This document shows, in pieces, positions 1 to 11,124 of a stretch of DNA of 64,000 nucleotides. The notes beneath the pieces are model-generated. The model was not told where the DNA came from. It did not search any database and was given only the letters and a program-made list of their open reading frames with translations. The stretch is from Beroe forskalii. Its lineage: Eukaryota; Ctenophora; Nuda; Beroida; Beroidae. The position numbers and the translations under genes are program-made. Positions within the stretch are counted from its first letter, which is position 1. Every line of letters starts with the position of its first letter. The stretch spans positions 682,001 through 746,000 of the forward strand of contig WFMF01000048.1 in the NCBI GenBank assembly GCA_011033025.1. Direction: 5' to 3'.

Positions 1-1576
1 TGAAGGTCAGTATGAAAAACCGACATCGGGAATCGATTCAGCGTCATCAAAAACCCTATTCTAGACACCCTACATGCCTAGTCGGGCTGAAATTAAATTT
101 TTGGCAATTTTGGGGAATTTGGGGCAGTCCAAAAGGGCGTGGCCCATAAAAATGTTCTCAAGGTATCTGAGTTTGAGAACTTTCAGGATATGTTTATTAG
201 ACCTAAAAAAACTAACTCTTAGTGAAGGTTTCATGCTTGTATCAATTTTTTCCCCGGTTCAACTCTATTATGACCTTACTATTGTGAATCTGGTTCCACA
301 CTCACTCTTTATAATTGATAATTGGCATAAATTGGGGTATAAATCACTGATAATCAGTGATTTATTATCGTTGTTGAACTCCAATTGATAGTTCATGGAG
401 TGGGATATTGCATTTGCAGATCTTTTTTCTTGCAAACATCTTATGTCCATGGAAATACGACTTGAACTTCGGCCATTTTCAGAACTTTGCCTGCGGCCAA
501 ATTTCTGAAGCCTAAATCAATCCCAGTTTATTTCATAGCTGTCCTTGTTGACTTAAATTGGTTTGCAGTCGCCAAAATTTCAACCAACTGTCAAGTTAAA
601 AAATTGTTAGAATTCAAAAAATTAATGAATTATAAATCCTGAAAATTGAAATTTGGCAATTTTCTACCGTTTCTGAAGTTTTTTAGTTATTATTTCAAGA
701 ATATGAATTTAATCATGATTTTGAACTATCATTCAGATTTCGGACAATATGTTTTGCAATCAGACTTCGGCCTATCAACTTATCAACTGCCGAAGTTAAA
801 TTGCTGAAAAATTTGTCCAACTTTCATGATCAAATTCATCATCAAAGCCGAATTTGCCTTTTCATGACCGAAGCCGATGTCAGGACCTAATAAAGTAATA
901 GCTTCGGCTTGATCTTCAAGTGGCCAAAATATTAATTTCGGTCGTTTCATACCTTCAATGTTTTTTTTCCAATATTTTGATTTTTGGATGTAGAAAGATA
1001 CTGTAGCTTAAATAGAATGATTCCCAAATTTTAAATCCTCTTGTAGGAGACTTAATTAACCAAAATCGTGTTTTTGGACTATAAAAAACAAAATATTTAC
1101 ACGATATATTACGGGCCTGATTAATTGTTTTTGATGCTGATTATGATTTTATTATTAGTGTATTATTTTGACGAGGATCTTGGCAATGAAAGGATGACTC
1201 TTATAAACATTATATAAAAATTATGTTTTTGTATTTTTTGTATTTTTTGTATTTTTATGTCCAAAGTGTACCCTATTTTTCAAAATTGGACAAAAAATTG
1301 TTGGACAAAAAAATACAAAAAAATACAAATAAAACATGATCCCCCCCCCAGGATTCTGGGAAGCCAACATTAGCTCCAATAGTCTAATGACAATGTCAGT
1401 GTGAGTGATTCCTTACAGGGCTCTGTGCTGCAGTCTTTATTAGCAAGCCCTTTCATCAGAATTAAGGAGCCCTCATGCAAGGAGATTTCCTTTTAAGTAC
1501 TCCAATACTTTCCTGGCCACTGGAAAATATTCAATACCTCTTGGTGAACCTATTGAGATTTTAACAGTAGTACTGG
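1..1576. other. Non-coding AT-rich stretch
   Basis: I see no supportable gene here. The only open frames are short and overlap on both strands. A 23-base palindrome (about 349-372, arms AAATCACTGA/TCAGTGATTT) and TTTTTTGTA-type low complexity near 1220-1330 are the only local structures. Confidence 0.6.
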
Positions 1577-2465
1577 CGGGGGGGGTTCAGCGGTAAGTGG
1601 TATGGACGGCATCACACTTAAGGGCATGGGGGGTGGGTGGGTACTTCGAACTAGCGACCAGATAGCGGCAGACGATAAATGGTATAAATTTTAGGGTAAA
1701 ATGCAGTAAATCCACTAAATTTGTTACGAAATTTGTGAAAAAATTTGTCAAAAATGCCCATTTTCACAAATTTTGGATACTGAAACTGGATTTCTCGGCT
1801 GCTCCTAGCGCTCTTAAGTAAATTTAATTATGAATCAGGAATCTTAACCTTAAATTGGTGTGACGTCATCATGGACTATTACATGCTACAAAAGATGACG
1901 TAACCAGCTGATTTCTAATATCGATGATATATGCCAATGATTTGGCACAATTGTTTGAAGAATTCACGTGACATAAATGTTACTATGGAGATAAGACTTC
2001 AAAGTTTCAAGTTGATTATTACCTAGTTAGTAAAAAAAGTTTTGAGTTCGTAAAAAATGTTGCGGGTCACATCAATACCTACCCATTGCAGTCTAGATAC
2101 TTAGATAGTTCTAGGTATCTAGATATCTAGGCAGTTGTATGGTAAAATTCTCTTGTGTTTTTAAAATCTGTAGCAATTTTGGGTATTAAATTGATTGTGT
2201 CCCTAGAAAGGAATCACTTTGTAAAGAGTAAGTGACTTTATATATTTGATAAGAGTGAGAAACTAAGATTATATGAAACAAAGGGTCGCTTTTTGCAACC
2301 AATTTGTGGTCCCTGAAACAATTTCTGTAGCTTGTAGGGGTGGGTCTAATTTTCAGTTCAGCTTGACCAGTTACAGGCATGCCGCTATCTGGTGGGTGGG
2401 TGGGTGGTTGGGATTCTCGACCAGATAGGGTGATGCCGTCCTCCCACTTACTGCTGAACCCCCCG
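1577..2465. mobile_element. Non-autonomous G-run-ended TIR element, 7-bp TSD
   Basis: The element starts CGGGGGGGGTTCAGCGG and ends with the inverted form CTGCTGAACCCCCCG. The similarity extends about 35 bases on each side (GACGGCATCAC versus GTGATGCCGTC). The heptamer GTACTGG lies directly outside both ends (1570-1576 and 2466-2472), which is what a target-site duplication looks like. The 889 bases contain no coding frame, so it must be mobilised in trans. Seven-base duplications occur in hAT-like and some unclassified elements, so the superfamily is left open. Confidence 0.8.
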
Positions 2466-2774
2466 GTACTGGACTACAAAAATGAGCTAAATTATCTTTA
2501 ACACCACATTTTTTCGCTATTTCGATCATAAGTGTCTTCAAATGTACTCAGGTGTGTTCTTAGAACTATAACAAACAACTTTCTCTCTGGGACTTTTTTG
2601 ATTGGACCCCCCTAAAGAGCGGTAAATATCAAAAATAGAAAAACGGCCAACCGGCCAACCGTCTAAAAAATTTCCAATTTCGGCCAATTGGCCGATGGCC
2701 GTTGGCCGGTGGACCCCCCTATGTAACATGACGAACACATAAGAAAATCTATATTATATACGTATCTAGCATGA

Positions 2775-2850
2775 AAAATTGATAGCTCAGAAGTAGAGCA
2801 CCCGATGCATTATCGCGGAGGTCTTGGGTTCAAGTCCCGCTCCCGGCAAC
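2775..2850 (+). repeat. tRNA-derived SINE head or tRNA pseudogene
   Basis: A D-arm-like A box (TAGCTCAGAAGTAGAGCA) is followed at tRNA spacing by a B box (GGTTCAAGTCC) and a 3' acceptor-like TCCCGGCA. The anticodon-loop position would read CAT. The 5' acceptor half does not pair with the 3' half, so this is a degenerate tRNA or SINE head rather than a working tRNA gene. Confidence 0.55.
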
Positions 2851-2962
2851 AGCCCTTTGATTTTCGGATTGCTACGACACTTTGTGCCTAACTGAGCATT
2901 ACCACGGATAGGCCCTACCACCCAAAAACATTAAAATCTATTTCTCCTCTTTCTTCATGCAG

Positions 2963-3914
2963 GAGCTGCCCTCACTAAATTGGTTGCATCGCCTACACGT
3001 GTGTATGCCATAGCCGGTACTCTGACTACGGCTGATTCCGGGAACTCAGGCAGTGCGGTGGATGGGTTGGTTGGAAGGAAGGTAATCGGGCACCCTCTGG
3101 GAGAATGTGCCTCCTTCACGGACTGTGAGAGCTGTGTGGGAGGTGGGGACCCCTTCTGTGGGTGGTGCCTTCTCAAAGCTGAGTGAGTGCCGTGTTATTA
3201 GAAGGAAATAGAAGATGGGTGTAGTCAATCAGCTTCATATTATCTAAGTGCTAGTGTAATGTGTATGCATAATGATACTTGTTCATTGTTCACTTTCCAA
3301 CACGATCTTATTAAGTTATTACATGACCGATGGTTGTCGTGGTGCAAGAACCAGTTACTTTCCGACCCTCCTATTGTTATCCCTCACTAATATTCTTCAC
3401 AGATGCATGCAGTACAGCGATTGTGATACTGACGACACTGGACCAGTCTCAGATTTTATTCCCGAGCGTTGGGTCAACTCCCTAGTGTCAGATGGCCAGT
3501 GTTTCCCTGTGACAGAGATCAGTCCTCCCAATGCCAGGATAACCACTCCTACTAAGGTTATTATAGTACTATAGTAGTGTAATAATGGAAATGTAATAAT
3601 ATAGTACAAAAATGGAAATGTAACAGAATCTGCCCACCAAAATGTAAAACGTATACATATCGTGCTATCAAAATTTTTATTCATTTATTTCCGATTTCCC
3701 TGCCGATCACGCCCCCTCCCGACACGTTGCATGTTCTTACAGGTGGCAGTGCGGACTCCTCAACTGTTCAATGCACTGGGCACAAAACGGGTAATCACCT
3801 GCGACTGGGAGAACAGTGAGGGAAGGGTCTTTTCTCAGACGGCTTTGTTAGATGACAACGTCATCACGTGCACCTCTCCCGTCCTCAACTCTACTGACGT
3901 TCCTGCTGATACTG
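2963..3914 (+). CDS. Plexin-like receptor gene, three exons around the first PSI domain
   Basis: Three exons can be joined with consistent phase: 2963-3182, 3403-3556 and 3743 to about 3914. They have AG acceptors, GTGAGT and GTTATT donors, and an uncertain last donor. Exon 1 encodes the end of a Sema-like segment and then CASFTDCESC...DPFCGWC, the cysteine and tryptophan pattern of a PSI domain. Exon 2 gives the remaining PSI cysteines and the QCF..TEISPPN segment that follows PSI1 in plexins. Exon 3 continues with a CDWEN...ITCTSP segment typical of the plexin region between PSI1 and PSI2. Plexins are single-pass semaphorin receptors with extracellular Sema, PSI and IPT domains. The Sema start, transmembrane segment and intracellular GAP domain are not in this window. 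Met-family or other PSI receptors are possible alternatives. Confidence 0.72.
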
Positions 3915-3944
3915 GTTTGATTGCTGAATAGTAATATGCCAATA

Positions 3945-5183
3945 CACTCAGTTTTTTTTATAGGAAACTGTCTATAAGAAACTTAGCCTAGGATTTCCGA
4001 AAATTTAAGAAACTTAGCCTAGAATTTCGGAAAAATTAAGAAACTTCACTGATTTACAATTAAGAAATTAAGAAACTTACAGCCTAGAATTTTGAAATTT
4101 GTGTATAAAATCCTATTGCAACTGAAATTCTTTTCACATGATACGTCTGGCTTCTGGGGGCTGCGCAGTGCGCCCCAGACCCCCACTTTTTGATTGTGAA
4201 CATTCCGAAACTAATCTAGTACTTCTATTACTCTATTACACTGGATAGGTATGTGATAATTGATCATATGGAATAGAAATTTATAAAAGTATAAAGTAGT
4301 CTAGTATATGAGTATATGGGGGTATTTTAGTTTAGAGAATGGAACTAGTCAAACACTCGGGATTTTGTGAACTCGAAAGGGAGCGATAGTATCCGGCTAC
4401 GCGCAGGTAACCTCGTACATAATCTAATTATAAACTAAATAAACATTCTGCGCCTACACAAGGGGGAGGAATGCTCACCGCAGGAATGAGGGCTGAGGGG
4501 AGCGATGAGAACGGGGGAGGATAAAATAAGTGATGATCTAATATCTAGGATAAGTTACGATCCACAATACAATATTTAGAAAATGAATCTTTCATGATTT
4601 GTCGGTTTAAAGTAGGTTTCATGTCAGATACGAAAGCACAAAACAGAAATTTAGAAATTGTTGTTGCGACAGGACACTATTACAGTTCCATATCTATTTC
4701 CAAAAGTTCCAAGCATTAAGCTCGGCTAGGTAAATCTTTATAGGATTTAGATATTATCTAAATTTCAAAATTCGCGAACTTTTTTGGAAGAACATTTGAT
4801 GAAGATCCCTGAGCATGTACCTATCTTTTAAGATAGGTACATGCTTAAAAGTTTATAACTTACCTGAAAATATCAGAAGGTTCGATTATAATCCTCAACT
4901 ACAGTCTACCTACACAGTAGGTTCCTATGCAGGCATGGATCCAGCCTAGAATTTTTGGGGGCTTGCAAATTTATAAACCTCACTCGGCGACGCTTCGCGG
5001 CACCTCGTTCGCAATTCCTATGTTGGAAATTTCGTAGACATTTTGCTGTACGATATGTCGGTACCTATATAGAATTAAGAAACCGATTAAGAAACTTTTA
5101 GGCTCAAAATCCTAAAATCGAGAAAAAAGAAGAAACTTGTAGCCTAGGATTTCAATAAGTTTCTTATAAAAAAAAACTGAGTG
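3945..5183. mobile_element. TIR element with TA target site, inside the plexin gene
   Basis: The ends are inverted copies, CACTCAGTTTTTTTTATA at the left and TATAAAAAAAAACTGAGTG at the right, flanked by TA on both sides. The interior repeats a subterminal phrase, AAGAAACTTAGCCTAG, several times near each end. There is no coding frame. TA flanks and TIRs fit a Tc1/mariner-type non-autonomous element. It lies just 3' of the third plexin exon, so it is presumably intronic. Confidence 0.75.
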
Positions 5184-5184
5184 T

Positions 5185-6244
5185 AGTTATATTATGTTGA
5201 GCCAAGTTACTGAGCTCAGAGATATCAATTCAGTTCAACGTCGATTATCTTGATCTTATTTTAACTTTATGCTTTTATGGTACAGTAGCAAGGCTTCGTA
5301 ATGTTCGGTTTACTGCTATAACAATAAGCTATAAGGGACGAATCGTTTGACATTTTTAGTTCCGGCATGTACCTTGCTCACCTTTCACATTTTATTACTA
5401 TTGTGTGAAAAACTAGCAGCAAATCTTTAGTCACTTTTCATACCATATATCATCAGGATGTTTGATCCGAATATGAGTGAAATATTTGTCGTAAAGGAAT
5501 TACTTGAGAATCACATTTACTTATTTAGATCTACAACTCATGACACAGACGTTCTGCAATCTAATCTGCAATTCCTTGTCATAATTGGCAAGTTGGAAGA
5601 TGCAATATTTACCCATAGTGCATTTGAAATTCCTACATTTAGTCAACAGGCAATAGTTATCATCGAATGATGGTAAGATCCACATTGTAGGTATTGTTCA
5701 TTGACCATTATTTTACTTTTAGATAATATTCGGGTGTCAGTCAAACTGGTGAGCGCGGGAAAATCGTTTTGGACTCTTTTTGAAAACTTCCCCCTGTACT
5801 ACTGTCCCAACAACCAAGAGTAAGCGAACAGTTTGTACACAAAAATGATTTGATTATCATTGCTGTATTTAACTTTGTAAGATTATTCATTGTTTCCAAA
5901 ATCATTTATTTTTTTTGCACTACCTATTCAGTACTCAGTAGGTATTAACACCAATCATTAGATAAAATAAAATAGCAATTTTTCAGAGTCGTATGCTGCT
6001 GATTGATAATATATAATAGTATAATCTTACTAGCAGGCCCGTTGGGCCTGCAAACACACAGCTCACTCGGTGCTGCTACACAGCACCTCGTTCGCAAATT
6101 TTAAACACTGCCATTCAAATTGATTGGATACTTTTTACCGCATCAAAAAATTCCAATCAGATCAAAAGTTATGGGCAACGAAATCAAATATTCAGTTTTA
6201 TGAAGGAGCGCAGTGAATAGTTCGTCGGTTTCTCTTTGTTGCAC
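5185..6244. other. Intergenic or intronic stretch, nothing recognised
   Basis: No supportable gene. One open frame at 5458-5670 follows a possible CAG acceptor, but its 70 residues show no domain I recognise. A short hairpin (GCAGGCCCGTTGGGCCTGC, near 6032-6051) is present. Confidence 0.5.
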
Positions 6245-6250
6245 TAAACA

Positions 6251-6875
6251 GGGGGGGGGGGGCAACCCCCATAAACCCCCGGTGGATATCGAAAAATGGC
6301 AAATGGGGGTTTAATTTTTGGGGGTTTATGGGGGTTTATGGGGGCTTAATTTAGTTAAATTTTGCTGTTTTATGACTGATTTTGTTCACGATTTTTGGCA
6401 TTTTACGGAATGGTACCATTTTTTGTTGACGATTTTTGGCCTTTTTTTGAAATGGTACCATTTTTTGTTGATGAATTTCGGCCCTTTTCTGAAATGGTAC
6501 CATTTTTTCAGCGATTTTCAAGCCTTTTTTGAAATGGTACCATTTTCTGTTGCGCATTTTCGAACCTTTCCTAAAATGGTACCATTTTCGGCCATTTTTT
6601 GAAATGGTACCATTTTTTGTTGACAATCTTAGACCCTTTTTTGAAATGGTACCATTTTTTGTTGGCGATTTTCAAGCCTTTTCTGAAATGGTACCATTTT
6701 TTGTTGACGATTTTTGGCCCTATTTTGAAATGGTACCAATTTTCATTGAAGATTTTCGACCTTTTTCTGGAAAATTAAACCCCCATAAACCCCCAAGTGG
6801 ATATCGAAAAAGGCAAATGGGGGTTAAATTTTTGGGGGTTTATGGGGGTTTATGGGGGTTGCCCCCCCCCCCCCC
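6251..6875. mobile_element. G-run-ended TIR element with internal GGTACC tandem repeat
   Basis: The left end is a run of 12 G followed by CAACCCCCATAAACCCCC. The right end is the inverted form, GGGGGTTTATGGGGGTTG and a run of about 14 C. TAAACA flanks both sides (6245-6250 and 6876-6881), extendable to CTAAACA if one terminal C is counted. The interior is a tandem array of roughly 45-base units built on GAAATGGTACCATTTT, each with a 14-base palindrome around GGTACC. There is no credible coding frame. The repeated GGGGGTTTAT units at both ends could form G-quadruplexes. Confidence 0.8.
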
Positions 6876-7064
6876 TAAACAATGTGACTTTTGTTCCGTT
6901 TTGATTGCAAGATGATGTTAATTCTGACAAAAATGCAGCTTTTGAAACGCCTCAGGACGTATTGAAATTGAATATAGTTTGTTGAACACCGATTTGTTAC
7001 CGTACTGACGCGATATGTCACTATAGAAGTGTTACTGTTATTGATATTACAAGTGTCCACTGTC

Positions 7065-7266
7065 CTTACTTCATGTATGCGACAGACGAATTATTTGATT
7101 GGGGGCCCGAAATTTCACCTCACGGCCCTTTATCTCTCAGCTCTGCCCTGATCCTAACCAAAACCCTAACCTTATCCAAAGCCTTAACTCTAACCCTGAT
7201 GCTTAGTCACCTGACGTAGAGTCTGTAGTAAATCACATCAGTCGTCTGTCGGATACATGAAGTAAG
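7065..7266. mobile_element. MITE with telomere-like core
   Basis: Inverted ends CTTACTTCATGTAT.CGACAGACGA and TCGTCTGTCGGATACATGAAGTAAG bound 202 bases. The interior holds CCCTAACCTTATCC-like telomere-resembling phrases and a CTCACGGCCCTTTATCTC phrase. That phrase resembles the repeat unit amplified at 44.4 kb and the insertion at 37.05 kb. No open frame. Confidence 0.65.
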
Positions 7267-8139
7267 AGCACAAGGTATGAGGTATATCAAACAAGGCATG
7301 ACAAACCGGTACGGGTGACAAATCGGCGTCCATCAAAATTGTACCTATAACAAGTAATAGGATTAATCCCAAGCTAGTGAGGACTGACTCTGAGGATGGG
7401 GCGATAACGCTATAATATTTAACTTAAACTTAAAGTTTAAGTTCTCATACTGACATTGGACAATTTTGTTTTGTTCATATTGATCCAGGCCAGGAACTGT
7501 CTTCATAGTCTGCTACACCTATATTCGACTTGATTAAATTGTACACTTTTGTAAACTTTAATCTAAAATTGCTCTTAACGGTCAATTTATAAACTACAGT
7601 TACTACTGTTATCACCGACTAAACATTGATAATCGACCGACATCTGCCACAGTTTTATGAAAACAATCCATCTGAAATATCCTCCGTTATTCAAGTTATG
7701 TCCATTCTCCATCTTGAGATCTTGAATTTGAAGCTAAGGAAACATAAAATTTTCAAAAACTACAGCACAGCATTTAAAAGTAGTAGCGTAATAGAAAGGA
7801 CTCTCAAATAACTGATTATAATCTGCACGTGCATAGCAACGATGCATCTTTTCTCCCTTTTTCCTTCGTTTTTCTTGATTTTTTTCTTGGCAAGCTCAAA
7901 TTTGATTTTATACGGCGGCACAGACAAACATTATTCACGTGTCAATTTACTTTATATTAAAGATAGATACGAATTTATTCTTTTTTTCGAATTTTACAAC
8001 ACTACTTGTGTAACAATCAAATTTGAGAAATTCATGTCTTAAAATGACGAATAATAGAAGGACCTAAGACACCCTTCTTCCTCATTCCCTTTGATTAATT
8101 ACATTATGTTGTAATTTATCAAAAGTCGCGTTCCCTCAG
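7267..8139. other. Probable plexin intron, no feature resolved
   Basis: The stretch lies between recognised plexin exons. A fragment near 7990-8010 encoding FEFYNTTC resembles the segment that precedes PSI2 in plexins. I could not find splice sites giving a consistent phase with the 8140 exon, so it is not called. Confidence 0.35.
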
Positions 8140-8239
8140 ATGCTCTGCCTGTACTGCTTCAGAGTTTGATTGCAAGTGGTGCAAAGAAAGTAACAACTGT
8201 CTTCACTCGTCTAAATCCTGCAGTGGACAAAGAGCCAGT
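8140..8239 (+). CDS. Plexin-like exon encoding a second PSI domain
   Basis: A TTCCCTCAG acceptor precedes, and GTGAGT follows, 100 bases that read CSACTASEFDCKWCKESNN followed by CLHSSKSC. This is a compact PSI cysteine pattern with the diagnostic C-x-W-C core, and it is closest to the PSI2/PSI3 exons of plexins. It lies on the same strand as the PSI1 exons 4.2 kb upstream, so the simplest reading is one plexin gene with repeat-filled introns. Intermediate exons encoding the rest of IPT1 are not resolved. Confidence 0.72.
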
Positions 8240-8320
8240 GTGAGTACTAACCAGTAAATATTGCACCGAAAATTTGATGATGAATAGAAATTGCGAAATA
8301 TTAAATTTCAAAAACCTCAC

Positions 8321-8535
8321 CTGGTAGCGGAGTACAAACAACTGCAAGCAACGGATAAGAAAATGCCATTCTAGCTCCCGAATACGTAGAATAAGTACAA
8401 TCCGAGAAAGTAGTGGCTTCATCGGGACAGGAGATGTTACGAATAATTGTTGGGCTAGTCACGTATTTTAGTCCCGGTACATAGTATTCGTCTTTCGGGC
8501 TTTCGGGTATATATTTGGTTTCATAACGAACCAAT
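8321..8535 (-). CDS. SRCR-domain exon
   Basis: Read on the minus strand, a GAAG acceptor at 8537-8536 is followed by 215 bases and a GTGAGG donor at 8320. The peptide contains NISCPDEATTFSDCTYSTYS followed by ...YPLLAVVC. This is the C-terminal half of a scavenger receptor cysteine-rich domain, with the spaced cysteines and terminal VVC. SRCR domains are extracellular and occur in large repeated arrays in marine invertebrates. No adjoining SRCR exon was found. It lies only 81 bases past a plexin exon on the opposite strand, so it belongs to an overlapping antisense gene or is an exon displaced by rearrangement. Confidence 0.65.
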
Positions 8536-9145
8536 CTTCAGCTTTCCCGTACCCTAGCTCACTACACACTATCTGAGCAAGTTTTGGGTTTACTGCATCG
8601 CCCTATGCGCCTCTCTGTGGTATCACGCCGGCCTTAACCTGGTTGTGAAAAATAGATTTACTAGATTCCCATTTTCCTTATTTTCAGCCCATACCAATAG
8701 AAAAGTTTTTAATCTCTCGGAACTCTAAAAATTTACTCCACAAACCTTAGCAAAGGTTCAAGGAAAATTGGGATTTTGCCTTAATTTCGAAAATTACAAT
8801 GGCAACTATTTAAATGAAAAGGGCGATTCATCAATTGCTGACAACGGATATCCACTGTCCATGACAGTTTGTCACTTTGTCATGGGCATTGGGCATCCAT
8901 ATTTTCGGCAATTAATTTCAATCACTTTAAAGTCGCTTATAAAGTATACAATAAATAATTTTCTTTATTCTCTTCTTAGCTCAGCGAAGTGAAACGAACT
9001 TTTTTTGAAAATCAAACAAAATTATTCATTCTATTATGCGGCTCATAAACAATTATCCGATACTTCAGTTAATTCATAAAGTATACAATCCGCCTGAAAG
9101 TGACTGAAAGCGGTAGAATAGTAGGGAGATATTAACTTATTAACC
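8536..9145. other. Non-coding stretch
   Basis: No supportable gene. An open frame at 8768-8992 has no recognisable domain or splice context. Confidence 0.45.
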
Positions 9146-9853
9146 TTGTTCTCCATGTGGACCATGACAATTCCTGATCTTTCCCAGCGGGTCTGCCTCA
9201 CTCCCTGCATGTCTACCAACCTGAACTTCAGTACACTGCCAGCTGGGGGAGCCAAAAGAGAGTTTAATTTCATGCTTAATCTCTTGAAGTCTAAAAAGTT
9301 TGCTCTAGCTAAGATTCTTTCTAAAACACGGCGCTATGTTGATGATCTGATCACTACAAATTATCTTAATTTTGAAGCTCTTATCAAACAGATCTATCAT
9401 CCTTCTCTTGAAATGGAAAGGTCAGGTAACGACAAAAAAAACGTTAACTACCTCGACCTTAATAACATTTCCATTAAACCAACCAAGGTTATAGTGTCTG
9501 TCTATAACAAAACTGACGATTTTAACTTCTCTGTAGTTTCTTTAACCTTTCCGCAAAGTAATATCCCCTTAGAAGTTGGCCATAACGTATTTTACAGTCA
9601 AATTCTTAGGTATGGCAACATTTGTACAGAATTTGAATCATTCATACTCAATCTTAATAAAGTCTTTCACAAATTGATTGAGAGGGGTTATGAGCATTCT
9701 AACCTTTTAGATATTATCAAACGTTGCCTTAGGAAAAATAGCATTGTTTTTCAGAAATACCACATCCTGGACGATAATGTTTCCCTCCCTGGCCAGGGAG
9801 GTAACCCCCCGCGGAATAAAAAAACTGGCCAGGGGTATAAGTTAGAGATTTGA
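9146..9853 (+). pseudogene. 5'-truncated reverse transcriptase fragment (Penelope-like or non-LTR)
   Basis: The 235-residue frame starts near the catalytic palm motif (RRYVDDLITTNYLNFEAL). It continues with IYHPSLEME...YLDL...VYNKTDDFNFSVV and NVFYSQILRYGNICTEFESF...RGYEHSNLL. This order of segments is familiar from single-ORF retroelement reverse transcriptases with a YVDD/YIDD palm motif, which I tentatively place with Penelope-like elements. The fingers and upstream palm motifs are absent, as expected of a copy truncated at its 5' side during reverse transcription. The frame runs into a conserved tail (9784-9881) ending in (ATA)n, seen again near 43.1 kb. The copy cannot encode a working enzyme. 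Confidence 0.65.
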
Positions 9854-9881
9854 GTGTCACAGGGTGATATAATAATAATAA
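9784..9881 (+). repeat. Conserved retroelement 3' tail, copy 1
   Basis: It contains the 18-bp palindrome CCTCCCTGGCCAGGGAGG, then GTAACCCCCCGCGG, a second TGGCCAGG, GTGTCACAGGGTGATAT and a short (AAT)n run. The same order of blocks recurs twice at 43.09-43.31 kb. It directly follows the reverse transcriptase fragment, so it is read as that element's 3' end. Confidence 0.7.
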
Positions 9882-10985
9882 GCTGATGTATCATGATAAT
9901 TGGGAGCAAATTTGGAAAGCCGAGATCTCAAGAACGGGAAATGGTAGAGCCATGATCGAGGTCAGGTTTTGTTGATCTAAGATGGGAAAATGTTATAGGC
10001 TATAAGAGAAGTTCTGGTGACGTCATTTTCACGTCTCTATGACGTCATCAACTTAGCGAAATTTTAGTGATTTTTTAGCGAAAATAGGCCGTTTTCGAGC
10101 GCATTTTTCACCAAGAAGGAAAGGAGATAGCTCTCTGATTTTTCAGAATGATTTTTAGCAAATTTAAAGAGCTTTCAGAAAATCATATGGATCATTGGGC
10201 TATCTCGATTTTTCATCGAGATATACGCGATTTTCTAAGGTACGGTGAAAAATTGATTTCCAAATTATAGGACAAAACTTAAACGAGTGAGATGTCAAGA
10301 ACTGCGACTTAACTTGAGATGAGACCGGTCAAAGTATGTTGTACTAAGGTGGAGTTGTCTTATAGGCTACATGGGAAGTTGGTTTGAGCCTATATGGGTG
10401 CTGTGATGACGTCATCAAAATCGCGTAAAACCACTAAAATAACGTATTTTGCGATAGAACGCTAATTTGCGCTACTTTGGACATCTCCAACTCAAAGAGT
10501 TTTCATCGGATTATGTTTTGCTTTGATATGCTGCTTTAAGACCTTGAGATTTAGCTATAAAACGAGTTTCAGGGCGATCGGTCGCAGATTGTTGTCGTGG
10601 GAGGCTTCTAAATATTGAAGTGCAAATTGATTGAAATTACGTTTATGACGAAAATTTGTTATGTAGTCCTATTCTGTGATACGATGGTCAACTGATATTG
10701 GTTAATCCATGTCTCACAGTGAATAGGGAACGGAAATATACGATGAACTAGTGGAGCACGTGAGTTCACACGGACGTTTTGTAGAAATTAGGGGATTTAA
10801 AGAAATTGATATTTACACGGGATTTTCGACTTGATTACGTTGAAATCAGTTTAAATACGACTAATGCACGTGAAATTAGATGGGTGTGCTATACTTCAGC
10901 ACGTGAGTTCACGTGGACGATTTGTAGAAATTAAGAAATATATCAATTCTAGTAATTCCAAGTTAGAATAATGTAATTTCGGGCT
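9882..10985. other. Non-coding stretch with repeated sub-motifs
   Basis: No gene seen. Phrases about temperature-neutral AT-rich repeats such as GACGTCAT and CGATTTTTCATCGAGATA occur. Similar wording recurs near 61.1-61.6 kb, suggesting a dispersed repeat family. Confidence 0.4.
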
Positions 10986-10987
10986 TC

Positions 10988-11105
10988 GTAAGGGTGAGTT
11001 ACGTGGGTTAGACTTGCGCACGTGGGCAAGTAACGTGGGTTTGGACTACGTGAGGGCAAGTTACGTGGGTTCAAACTGCGTGTGGGCAAGTTACATGGGT
11101 TCAAA
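10988..11105. repeat. Short tandem repeat, ACGTGGGTT unit
   Basis: About four imperfect copies of a roughly 30-base unit containing ACGTGGGTT and GTGGGCAAGT. The minus-strand frame across it is an artefact of the repeat. Confidence 0.65.
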
Positions 11106-11124
11106 CATAAATCTGTCAAGATAT

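Noticed and set aside
2775-2850. Functional tRNA-Met gene
   Set aside because: The A and B boxes and a CAT anticodon position are present, but the acceptor stem cannot pair.
9784-9881. Hammerhead ribozyme in the Penelope-like tail
   Set aside because: Such motifs are known in Penelope-like elements, but the CTGATGA and GAAA core boxes are absent here and in the two 43 kb copies.
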